In this document: piece by piece, positions 42,673 through 50,118 of the stretch | Numbering within the stretch: the first letter of the stretch is position 1 | Layout: each line of letters opens with the position of its first letter | Assembly (NCBI GenBank): GCA_041690035.1 | Contig: JBDNFC010000107.1 | Span: 1 to 50,118 of the forward strand | DNA from: CALSPH01 sp041690035 | GTDB lineage: Bacteria; Bacteroidota; Bacteroidia; NS11-12g; UBA955 | Direction of reading: 5' to 3' | Length of the DNA: 50,118 bases | Made by a program: the position numbers and the translations under genes | Notes under the pieces: model-generated | Seen by the model: only the letters and a program-made list of their open reading frames with translations | What the model was told of the DNA's origin: nothing | Database searches by the model: none

Positions 42673-44679
42673 TTATTTATAACTTCTTTGAACCAACTTA
42701 ATATTCTCGTATTTCAGTGCTTCTTTATGTAAATGCCAATTAAAATTGTCAAACTCCCATGCAGACACAAAGGTAAAATTATCATCATCTCTTTTTGCCT
42801 CTCCTTCTGGGGTTTGATGCTCTTCTCTAAAATGTCCTCCGCAACTCTCTTCGCGAGTAAGGGCATCTAAGCACATTAATTCTCCTAATTCTATAAAATC
42901 GGCTACCCTCCCAGCTTTTTCTAACTCTTGGTTAAACTCATCTGCAGTGCCTGGCACTAGCACATTTTCCCAAAAATCTTTCCTGATTGCTTGTATTTCT
43001 GCAATCGCAGATTTTAAACCAGTTTCATTTCTAGCCATACCGCAGTTGTTCCACATTATAAGGCCTAGTTTTCTATGATAATAATCTACTGGTTTAGTGC
43101 CTTTTATTTTAAGCAACTTCTCTATCGTTGCTTTTACATTTTGCTCTGCTTCGTCAAAAGCAGGATGACTTGTTGGTATAGCGGCCGTCCGTATTTCATT
43201 TGAGAGATAGGCTCCGATAGTATATGGAATCACAAAATACCCATCAGCCAATCCCTGCATTAATGCACTTGCTCCTAACCTGTTTGCGCCATGGTCACTA
43301 AAATTAGCTTCACCCAAAGCATATAGACCAGGCACAGTGGTCATTAAGTTATAATCCACCCACAAACCACCCATTGTGTAGTGCACAGCTGGATAAATCA
43401 TCATCGGATTATCATAAGGATTTACACCAGTAATTTGTTTATACATGTCAAATAAATTGCCATATTTCTCTTTAATCACATCCTTGCCCAATTCATAAAA
43501 ATCATTTTCGCTTGGATTTAGAATTCCTTTTTTAGTTGCCTCCATTTTACCGTATTTATGGCGCATATTGTGGGCAAAATCTAAGTAAACAGCCTCTCCT
43601 GTTTTATTTACTCCATATCCAGCATCACATCGCTCTTTTGCCGCTCTGCTCGCCACATCTCTAGGAACTAAGTTTCCAAATGCGGGATATCTTCTTTCTA
43701 AATAATAATCCCTATCTTCTTCTTTAATATCAATTGGTTTCAATTTTCCAGCCCTAATAGCCTCTGCATCAGAAATATTTTTGGGAACCCAAATTCTTCC
43801 ATCATTTCTGAGTGATTCAGACATCAAAGTAAGTTTTGATTGATGGCTGCCAGATACGGGTATACATGTAGGGTGAATTTGTGTAAAACAAGGATTGGCA
43901 AAAAATGCTCCTTGCTTATGCGCTTTCCATGCAGCAGTAACATTACTACCCATGGCATTTGTGCTCAAATAAAATACATTTCCATACCCACCTGTGCATA
44001 ATAAAACAGCATGCCCAAAATGGCGCTCTATCTCTCCGGTAATCAAATTTCTAGCAATAATACCTCGAGCCACACCATCAATTTTCACCACATCCATCAT
44101 TTCGTGACGGGAATACATATTTACTTGTCCCCTACCAATCTGGCGCTCAAGCGCAGAATAAGCCCCCAAAAGCAATTGTTGACCGGTTTGTCCTGCTGCA
44201 TAAAATGTACGTTGCACCTGCACACCGCCAAAAGAACGGTTACTCAATAATCCTCCATACTCTCTGGCAAATGGAACTCCTTGAGCTACACATTGATCTA
44301 TTATGCTTCCGCTAACTTCAGCTAATCTGTGTACATTGGCTTCTCTTGAACGATAATCCCCACCTTTGATGGTGTCATAAAAAAGCCTATGAACACTGTC
44401 ACCGTCATTTTGATAGTTTTTTGCAGCATTGATACCGCCTTGTGCTGCTATGCTATGCGCTCTGCGGGGTGAGTCTTGAAAACAAAATGCTTTTACCTTA
44501 TACCCCATTTCTGCCAAACTTGCAGCTGCTGATGCTCCTGCTAGACCTGTGCCTACAACTATAATTTCTAAATGATTTTTATTTGCTGGATTAACAAGTG
44601 GAATACTTGATTTATACTTAATCCATTTTTCGGCCAATGACCCTTCTGGAATATTGGAATCTAAAACATTCATACTCAT
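42673..44679 (-). CDS. sdhA: succinate dehydrogenase flavoprotein subunit
   Basis: This 668-residue FAD subunit oxidises succinate to fumarate. The Rossmann motif is VVGTGLAGASAAASLAEMG. The covalent-FAD histidine is in RRAHSIAAQGGINAAK, substrate-binding residues in TQIHPTCIP, and the catalytic arginine region in GDANRLG-like DHGANRLGASALMQG. Length is typical of the longer Bacteroidota SdhA. It lies 3 bases after sdhC. Confidence 0.97.
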   Translation of the reverse strand: MSMNVLDSNIPEGSLAEKWIKYKSSIPLVNPANKNHLEIIVVGTGLAGASAAASLAEMGYKVKAFCFQDSPRRAHSIAAQGGINAAKNYQNDGDSVHRLFYDTIKGGDYRSREANVHRLAEVSGSIIDQCVAQGVPFAREYGGLLSNRSFGGVQVQRTFYAAGQTGQQLLLGAYSALERQIGRGQVNMYSRHEMMDVVKIDGVARGIIARNLITGEIERHFGHAVLLCTGGYGNVFYLSTNAMGSNVTAAWKAHKQGAFFANPCFTQIHPTCIPVSGSHQSKLTLMSESLRNDGRIWVPKNISDAEAIRAGKLKPIDIKEEDRDYYLERRYPAFGNLVPRDVASRAAKERCDAGYGVNKTGEAVYLDFAHNMRHKYGKMEATKKGILNPSENDFYELGKDVIKEKYGNLFDMYKQITGVNPYDNPMMIYPAVHYTMGGLWVDYNLMTTVPGLYALGEANFSDHGANRLGASALMQGLADGYFVIPYTIGAYLSNEIRTAAIPTSHPAFDEAEQNVKATIEKLLKIKGTKPVDYYHRKLGLIMWNNCGMARNETGLKSAIAEIQAIRKDFWENVLVPGTADEFNQELEKAGRVADFIELGELMCLDALTREESCGGHFREEHQTPEGEAKRDDDNFTFVSAWEFDNFNWHLHKEALKYENIKLVQRSYK

Positions 44680-44682
44680 AAT

Positions 44683-45471
44683 TTATTTAATAAAATATAC
44701 ATATATCGGAATTAACGCAAAAAGTGCTGGAAATACCACTGAAATAACCACACCTAAATACTTTATTAATGGATTGTATTTGGGATGATTAATTCCTAAA
44801 CTTTGAAAAGCACTTTGAAAACCATGTAACAGATGAAAAGCCATTGCAAACATACAAAATACATAAAACAACGATATTATTGGATTTTTAAAAGCTACAA
44901 ATACAGTCTTATATAAATCTTTGATATTAACGATTTCTGTAGTTTCTGTGGTAATTTTTATCATTTTTTTGCTTGCCAATAAAGGTGTAGCAGCTGCTCC
45001 TTCAATATCATCAACTCTCATTTCACCTGTTAATAAATCTGTAGTGTATCGCGTATATGGCACTTCTCCGAATTTATATTTATACCAAAAACTTGCCATG
45101 TGAACTACAATAAAAACCAAAATTATTGTTCCTAATACTCCCATCCACCTGCTTGTCCAATGGCTGGTTTGATTGCCAGGATTGACGGCATATTTATGAT
45201 TTCGTTTAGCATAGTTTTGAAAAGCCAAAAGCAAACCCTTTATGGCATGCAACAATATAGTGGCATATAGCCCATAAGAAGCAAATTTAATAATTGGATT
45301 AGTAGTCATAAAAACTGCATAAATATTAAACGAATATCCCGCATCACTTTTTAACAACTGCAAATTTCCGATAAGATGTACCACTAAAAAGAGCGTTAAA
45401 AACAAACCCGTTAGCGCCATCAATAATTTTTTACCAATACTGGTATTAAATAAACTAATTATCCAATTCAT
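44683..45471 (-). CDS. sdhC: succinate dehydrogenase cytochrome b subunit (b558 family)
   Basis: The 262-residue membrane anchor has five hydrophobic helices. Histidines suited to two b haems lie in LVVHLIGNLQL, TILLHAIKGLL, VFIVVHMASFW and FHLLHGFQSAF. This single large subunit is the type-B arrangement of Bacteroidota and Bacillota, which lack sdhD. The loop between helices III and IV (about 135-190) is hydrophilic. It is first in sdhCAB with a good promoter upstream. Confidence 0.95.
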   Translation of the reverse strand: MNWIISLFNTSIGKKLLMALTGLFLTLFLVVHLIGNLQLLKSDAGYSFNIYAVFMTTNPIIKFASYGLYATILLHAIKGLLLAFQNYAKRNHKYAVNPGNQTSHWTSRWMGVLGTIILVFIVVHMASFWYKYKFGEVPYTRYTTDLLTGEMRVDDIEGAAATPLLASKKMIKITTETTEIVNIKDLYKTVFVAFKNPIISLFYVFCMFAMAFHLLHGFQSAFQSLGINHPKYNPLIKYLGVVISVVFPALFALIPIYVYFIK

Positions 45472-45497
45472 TTCACTTTTTTAAATTTTATACACCG

Positions 45498-45527
45498 CAA
45501 ATTTAACATTCTATTTATATAACCAAA
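45498..45527 (-). promoter_or_regulatory. sdhCAB promoter (TTTG-N18-TAAATTTG)
   Basis: The minus strand shows TTTG (plus 45524-45527) and, 18 bases on, TAAATTTG (plus 45498-45505), 26 bases before the sdhC ATG. It fits the Bacteroidota primary-sigma consensus. The remainder of 45528-45769 contains no gene I can support. Confidence 0.55.
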
Positions 45528-45769
45528 ATGAATAATGAAAGTTTATACAGAAACACGCTATAAATTAAATGTTAAAGCAATAATACTTCACAAATAGAGG
45601 ACCAAAATCATCTAACTTACAAGTATTTAGCCGCAATTTTTAACACAAATTTTTTTAATTTGTAATCATTATAAATAAAATGTGTTCATGCTTAGTTGCG
45701 CCAAAATGATCAAGAAAACTGACTAAGTTAATAATTGCAACAAACCATCTTTGTTTTCAAAAGTTTATT

Positions 45770-47845
45770 TTACCTTAAATCAGCAATTACCTTTACACTT
45801 TCTATTAAATAAGGGTCTTTAACAAAAGATTTTACCCAATCTTGCCTAATTTTCAATTTTAATGCATCAGCTTCAAGCGTTTTTTGATCAATTTTTGGTA
45901 AACTTAGTTCAATACTATCCTTTATTACCAATTTATCAAAGTTGCCTTGTTCTATTTTTAAGCGGACTAGTTCAGCCTTATAGTCCTTAAGCAGTAGGCT
46001 GTAGGTATAATTATCATTTTGCCTCTTGTAATAATCTGCAATTAGTTTTTGGTTTTGAAAATAGGGATAATCATTTACCCTACGCTGACTATTTTTAATA
46101 GCATTTATCATCTTAGTATCCATGATCATTTTAGGAATTGCAGGAGTAACTAAATCATTTATTAAGGGATATTTCAATTCTTTTTCACCAATTGGGGTAT
46201 TATCCAACCTATCTGGCATGATAATATCTGGTATAACGCCAATAAACTGAGTAGTTCCGCCATTTATTCTATAAAATTTTTGACTTGTAACTTTAATAGC
46301 CCCGGCACCAGCGGCATTAAACAAATTTCCTAAATCCTCAAATTTTTGCACAGTACCTTTTCCAAAAGTATGATTAGAACCTATAATAATGGCTCTGCCA
46401 TAATCTTGTAATGCCGCTGCCAATATTTCGCTTGCAGATGCACTATAATAATTTACCAATACTACCAATGGCCCTGTATATAATGCATTGGGGTTTCTAG
46501 AATTATAAGCCACAGGATCTTGATTTTTTGATTTCACTTGTACACTTGGTCCTTTTCCAGTAAAAATGCCTACCATCTCCACTACATCACCAAGTGAACC
46601 CCCTCCATTATATCTTAAATCTACAATCAAGCCATTGATGCTCTCTTGTTTTAAGTTCATAACCTCAATTGCTACGTCTTCTGCGCAAGACCTTCCACCA
46701 GTTCTGTTAAAATCTGCATAAAAACTTGGTAAATTAATGTAACCTATTCTATTCAAATTATCATTAATAATTGCCGATTTGGCATATCCCTCTTCTATAA
46801 TTACAACATCGCGCACTATTGGTATTATTTGAGTGCTGCCATTACCTCTTTTTACGGTAAGCACCACAGTTGTTCCTTTTTTTCCACGAATGAGTTGCAC
46901 AATATCGCCAACACTCATATTCACTGTATTTACTGCATTTTCTTTACCTTGCGCTACAGCAATGATTAAATCACCTGCCTTTAAATCTCCCTGCCTATAA
47001 CTTGCAGAACCAGGCACAATATTTTCTACCTTTATATAGCCATCTCTTTCAGATAAGGTAGCACCAATACCCTCAAATTGACCACTTAATCTAATATCAA
47101 AATCTTCCTTCTCTCTTGGAGGATAAAAATTGCTATGTGGGTCAAATGCACCTGTAATCGCATTTAAATAAATATCAAATATCTCTTTGGTAGTAATTCT
47201 TTTTAATCTTTTAAACCACAAAGCTTGATTTTTTGCTACCTCTGTTTTTGCTCTTTCTATTAAGGTATCATTGACCACTATTTTATAGCTTGTATCTGCT
47301 TTAGAAATGGCATCTTCTTGTGCCATTGTTTTACGCACATAATTGTCTAAAACTAAAAATTTTACATACTGTTTCCAATACGTACTCATCTCTTTTGGCG
47401 TGGCTGCTGGTATTTTATTATCGTGGGGTATCTCTATTTCATCCTTAATTTCAAAATTTATTTCATTTGTCAAAGCTTTATTGGCATAAGATTCTGACTC
47501 TGCCACACGTTTGCTATGCAAATTAGACACAGTTAGCCAAAAATCATACTTTTTAGATTTTATTTCATCATCAAGTTTATATTTAAAATTATCGAAAAGT
47601 TCTAAATCCTTTCGGGTAAAAAACAAACCCCTATCATCCAGTTGTTCTAAAAATAGAGTATGCACCCTTAGAGAAAAAGAATCATTGATAGCTATAGGCT
47701 TATAATGATGTTTTTCCATCAAAGAAACAACATCATTAACCATTGTTGTATTTATATCACCAGCAGATTTTGTAGACTTGCAACATCCCAAAACAATGGC
47801 AGCAGTAAAGCCAGAAAGCAATACTAATTTTTTAATATTTTGCAT
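45770..47845 (-). CDS. prc: Prc/Tsp-type carboxy-terminal processing protease (S41)
   Basis: The 691-residue envelope protease has lipobox VLGC (Cys21), a long helical N-domain (30-240), a PDZ domain (about 250-335: GIGATLSERDGYIKVENIVPG) and an S41 catalytic domain. The catalytic dyad is S470 in YYSASASEI and K496 in TFGKGTVQ, both at the positions of E. coli Tsp S430 and K455. A helical C-terminal part (DUF3340-like, 560-691) completes the Tsp architecture. It probably processes or degrades periplasmic proteins and peptidoglycan hydrolases. The downstream M49-like gene is on the same strand but upstream in transcription by 27 bases, so co-expression is likely. Confidence 0.93.
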   Translation of the reverse strand: MQNIKKLVLLSGFTAAIVLGCCKSTKSAGDINTTMVNDVVSLMEKHHYKPIAINDSFSLRVHTLFLEQLDDRGLFFTRKDLELFDNFKYKLDDEIKSKKYDFWLTVSNLHSKRVAESESYANKALTNEINFEIKDEIEIPHDNKIPAATPKEMSTYWKQYVKFLVLDNYVRKTMAQEDAISKADTSYKIVVNDTLIERAKTEVAKNQALWFKRLKRITTKEIFDIYLNAITGAFDPHSNFYPPREKEDFDIRLSGQFEGIGATLSERDGYIKVENIVPGSASYRQGDLKAGDLIIAVAQGKENAVNTVNMSVGDIVQLIRGKKGTTVVLTVKRGNGSTQIIPIVRDVVIIEEGYAKSAIINDNLNRIGYINLPSFYADFNRTGGRSCAEDVAIEVMNLKQESINGLIVDLRYNGGGSLGDVVEMVGIFTGKGPSVQVKSKNQDPVAYNSRNPNALYTGPLVVLVNYYSASASEILAAALQDYGRAIIIGSNHTFGKGTVQKFEDLGNLFNAAGAGAIKVTSQKFYRINGGTTQFIGVIPDIIMPDRLDNTPIGEKELKYPLINDLVTPAIPKMIMDTKMINAIKNSQRRVNDYPYFQNQKLIADYYKRQNDNYTYSLLLKDYKAELVRLKIEQGNFDKLVIKDSIELSLPKIDQKTLEADALKLKIRQDWVKSFVKDPYLIESVKVIADLR

Positions 47846-47872
47846 ATTTTAATTCTAAATTTTTATCGACAA

Positions 47873-49549
47873 TTATCTTGGCCTTTCGCTATTACCACCT
47901 TGCCTGCTTGTATTAATATATTTTAATCCTTGATTAAAAATAATGTCAATAGGAATACTCAATGTAATTAAATTATCTAAATCTGCTTTCATCACAGGAG
48001 AAATAAAACCCTTTGAATCTAATAAATTTTGTGCAGCTAATTTATCTCCATCGCCTTGTATTTTAAGTATAATACCAGAAAGTTCATATACCGCAATTTT
48101 CATTTTATCATAATTTATGGTGTAAGTGCCATTGGCATTGCGCATCAATGCGCCTTTCTCCATAAAAAAATTAAGTCTCACCATGTTTGCTTTGCCATGG
48201 GCAGATGAAGCACCAAAGCGAATAGATCTAAATATAGAAGCTACAAACGTAGTATAGAACTCCTCTATACTACCTGTAGTAATATCGCCAGAATTTAATA
48301 ATTCAGTAATCATAAATAAGCCCAGCACATCTGCTTTGCCTTCTTCTAAAGCTGAATAATATTCGCCCAACTGAAGACTTACCGATTCATTTTTTAAGAT
48401 AGTATTTTTAATACCTAAACCATGCGCCACTTCGTGAAACATTGTATTTGCAAAAAATGCATCAAAAGTAATATACTTTCTTTGTGCAGAGTCAATTAGC
48501 ACATTGCTTACTGGTATTAAAATAGAGTCAAACTTTGCTTTCATCACATTTTTAAACTGCAATCTTCTAGTACCATATTGGGTTTGCACGCCCTCGTCAT
48601 TAGGCAAATTTACTGCAATGGTTTTACTACCACTGTTGCAATCGCCAGAATAATAAATCACATCATAAGCTCCTATTTGGCTATTTAATCCTGGAAGTGG
48701 CGTAATATAATCTTTGCCTACAGGCAGTTTTTGCTGCAAAGATGGCAGCAAAGCTACATATTTATGCAACCTATTGCTCCAAGCTGTATCTTTGGCAACA
48801 ATATAGGCTTCATAAGCTGCTTTTACACCATTAAACTGGTCTTCATAAGTTTCTATTGGACCTATAATTATATCAAGAATATTGTTTTTTGATTGTAGCC
48901 ATAAAATATCTGAATTATCATATTGATTATTGTGCAAACCTACTCCCCTATAATATAAATATTTACCGAAAGCAGAATCAAATTTTATTACCCTAGTAGC
49001 TGCTAGTTCCATGTGCTGTTCTATCCCGAACAAATAATAGTCATAATATTCACTATATGGCACACTTTTCAATTTGCCTTTTTCATCCCTCAATATAATG
49101 GTGTAAGGACTATTTTTTGTAGAATCATTCCACTGTTCAAATTCTTGTTTAGTAATATCGGCAGGATAGAAATTCGCTCCTTTTGGTTTGGGTCCAACAC
49201 CTTTTATAAAAGGTTTGTTGTTATTTAATCGTTCCCATGGTCCATAATTAATTTCAAAATATTTTGCCAAAGTGTCATTTTTTAAATCCTGTATAAACTG
49301 AAATTTACTGCCTGCAAAAGTTTGTCTCCAAAATAAGCTATCGGCAATTTCTGCAGCGATAAGCAATTCTGGCAAAATATTAGCTTCATGCCTTGGCAAA
49401 TTGTTTACATCAAACGTGAGGTCTATTAAGGCATAATTATCTATTTTCTTTTGAATCTCTTTTGGAGAAAAACTATCTATTGCTACTTTTTTTTGGGCTT
49501 GTAAATTTAACACGGTGGTTAAAAGACATAACATATAAATTATTTTCAT
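47873..49549 (-). CDS. exported M49-like zinc metallopeptidase
   Basis: The protein has about 558 residues. Zinc motif MFHEVAHGLG supplies HExxH, and about 50 residues later EEGKADVLGLF gives the third ligand (ExxAD). This is the layout of dipeptidyl-peptidase III (M49) relatives, except that classical DPP III has HExxxH. Such pentapeptide variants occur in bacterial M49-like proteins, and whether they are dipeptidyl peptidases is uncertain. Upstream blocks (FYPADITKQEFEQW, GPIETYEDQFNGVKAAYEAY) match this group. The frame is open to 49654, but ATG 49549 begins a signal peptide (MKIIYMLCLLTTVLNLQAQ), so I start there. It is followed by the Prc protease gene. Confidence 0.87.
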   Translation of the reverse strand: MKIIYMLCLLTTVLNLQAQKKVAIDSFSPKEIQKKIDNYALIDLTFDVNNLPRHEANILPELLIAAEIADSLFWRQTFAGSKFQFIQDLKNDTLAKYFEINYGPWERLNNNKPFIKGVGPKPKGANFYPADITKQEFEQWNDSTKNSPYTIILRDEKGKLKSVPYSEYYDYYLFGIEQHMELAATRVIKFDSAFGKYLYYRGVGLHNNQYDNSDILWLQSKNNILDIIIGPIETYEDQFNGVKAAYEAYIVAKDTAWSNRLHKYVALLPSLQQKLPVGKDYITPLPGLNSQIGAYDVIYYSGDCNSGSKTIAVNLPNDEGVQTQYGTRRLQFKNVMKAKFDSILIPVSNVLIDSAQRKYITFDAFFANTMFHEVAHGLGIKNTILKNESVSLQLGEYYSALEEGKADVLGLFMITELLNSGDITTGSIEEFYTTFVASIFRSIRFGASSAHGKANMVRLNFFMEKGALMRNANGTYTINYDKMKIAVYELSGIILKIQGDGDKLAAQNLLDSKGFISPVMKADLDNLITLSIPIDIIFNQGLKYINTSRQGGNSERPR

Positions 49550-49594
49550 AGATTGCAAACTTAATAAAAAAAAGGATGCAAACTGCATACCAAA

Positions 49595-49627
49595 CTGATT
49601 AAACAATAAAAAAAATTGTTTAATCAG
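49595..49627. repeat. 13-bp perfect inverted repeat upstream of the M49-like gene
   Basis: CTGATTAAACAAT (49595-49607) and ATTGTTTAATCAG (49615-49627) flank seven A residues. It lies 46-78 bases before the ATG at 49549. There is no U-run after it on either strand, so an operator or a 5'-leader hairpin is as likely as a terminator. A smaller palindrome, ATGCA-aac-TGCAT, sits at 49576-49588. Confidence 0.5.
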
Positions 49628-49654
49628 CTTAAATTGGGTAAAAAGTGAAAGCAC

Positions 49655-49991
49655 ATCTATAAGATTAACTCATGCCAGGTTTAAAAAAATAAAGAAATAA
49701 TAGATGATGTTCAACCCTAATAATGCATTTTACTTATTCCAATTTTATCTGAATGGTATACAAATACCCCTGCAATTACACATTTATGTTGCACAATTTT
49801 GGTTCAATTTACCAAAAGACTTATCGAATTATTTTTTTCCTTAATTCGTTCAATAAAAAGAGATGTATGCCTTGATAAAATAAACTTAGCCTCTTGCAAT
49901 ATCGATTAGACCCTGAAAATTTAAGCAAAATTGACTACTACAATACAAGTCAATACTAATAAAGATCTCTTTCCAAAAAAACACCAGACAA
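49655..49991. other. intergenic stretch without a supported gene
   Basis: Only a 46-codon plus-strand frame (49704-49844) is present, with no recognisable domain or ribosome site. I see no RNA gene or mobile element. Confidence 0.4.
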
Positions 49992-50025
49992 AAAAAAGCC
50001 TCAATCAAAAGATTGAGGCTTTTTT
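49992..50025 (-). terminator. strong intrinsic terminator
   Basis: AAAAAAGCCTCAATC and GATTGAGGCTTTTTT form a perfect 15-bp stem around AAAA. On the minus strand it begins 22 bases past the stop at 50048 and ends in a U-run. The symmetric A/T flanks would also stop plus-strand transcription. Confidence 0.85.
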
Positions 50026-50047
50026 AGATGAATGATTAAGCTTTAGC

Positions 50048-50118
50048 TTATTTAGTCAAAGTTACTTTTTGAGTAGTTGTTTGACCTGCTGATGTGATTT
50101 TTACTAAGTAAATACCCG
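50048..50118 (-). CDS. C-terminus of a T9SS-sorted protein (partial)
   Basis: Only the last 22 codons are inside the window: GIYLVKITSAGQTTTQ then KVTLTK and TAA. This is the final strand pair of a type A T9SS sorting domain (G-x-Y-x-V-x-I...K-x-x-x-x). The gene continues beyond the right edge, so the cargo part is unknown. It ends at the terminator just downstream. Confidence 0.8.
   Translation of the reverse strand, partial: GIYLVKITSAGQTTTQKVTLTK

Noticed and set aside
49704..49844. 46-codon plus-strand frame with an aromatic-rich product
   Set aside because: No domain, ribosome site or promoter supports it, and frames of this size are expected by chance in AT-rich DNA.
1..50118. tRNA, rRNA, CRISPR or insertion-sequence signals
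   Set aside because: No T-loop consensus in a cloverleaf setting, no regular repeat-spacer array, no transposase motif and no phage genes were found by eye.

Overview
The window is AT-rich DNA from a member of the Bacteroidota. The evidence is several proteins with type IX secretion (T9SS) C-terminal sorting domains (YPNPT-type motifs), a PorE-like OmpA protein, a TonB receptor paired with a DUF4249 lipoprotein, a Bacteroidota-type sdhCAB operon, TAnnTTTG -7 promoter boxes and almost no Shine-Dalgarno sites. A Chitinophagales or Sphingobacteriales-like lineage is my guess; the sequence does not prove it. I see no rRNA, tRNA, CRISPR array, insertion sequence or phage.

Layout. 1-3.6 kb is a decaying region: a surface adhesin interrupted by TAG, a PIG-V-type mannosyltransferase interrupted by TGA, and a truncated lipoprotein. 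miaB follows. 5.2-8.8 kb is a four-gene operon: a T9SS-exported MbnP-like protein, two MbnH/MauG-like di-heme lipoproteins and a small predicted beta-barrel. 8.9-13.4 kb (minus) holds wbpD, a tiny lipoprotein, a pirin, sodA and iscSUA. 13.5-15 kb has mce and a Ycf48-like propeller protein. 15-18.3 kb (minus) is a TetR-paaABCD operon with a readable promoter and operator. 18.8-23.9 kb holds a thioredoxin-like protein, an alkyltransferase-like protein, a membrane glycosyltransferase, a Bacteroidota-specific protein and tdk. 23.9-29.7 kb (plus) is a compact housekeeping run: M17 aminopeptidase, pdxA, a LolC/E-like permease, an L,D-transpeptidase, pth and a thioesterase.

29.8-40.7 kb carries the DUF4249/TonB pair, dusB, a CPBP protease with cdsA, a T9SS cargo protein, the PorE-like protein and a GSCFA protein. 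40.8-49.5 kb has a truncated haemoglobin, a relic of a Fic AMP-transferase gene, sdhCAB, a Prc-type protease and an M49-like metallopeptidase. The window closes with a strong terminator and the C-terminus of another T9SS cargo gene.

Most of the content is ordinary metabolism and envelope biology. Three points stand out: the MbnP/double-MbnH operon apparently aimed at the cell surface, the PorE-like protein fused to what looks like an active-site-degenerate retropepsin domain, and several gene relics with in-frame stops. Domain calls were made by eye from translated sequence, without database searches.
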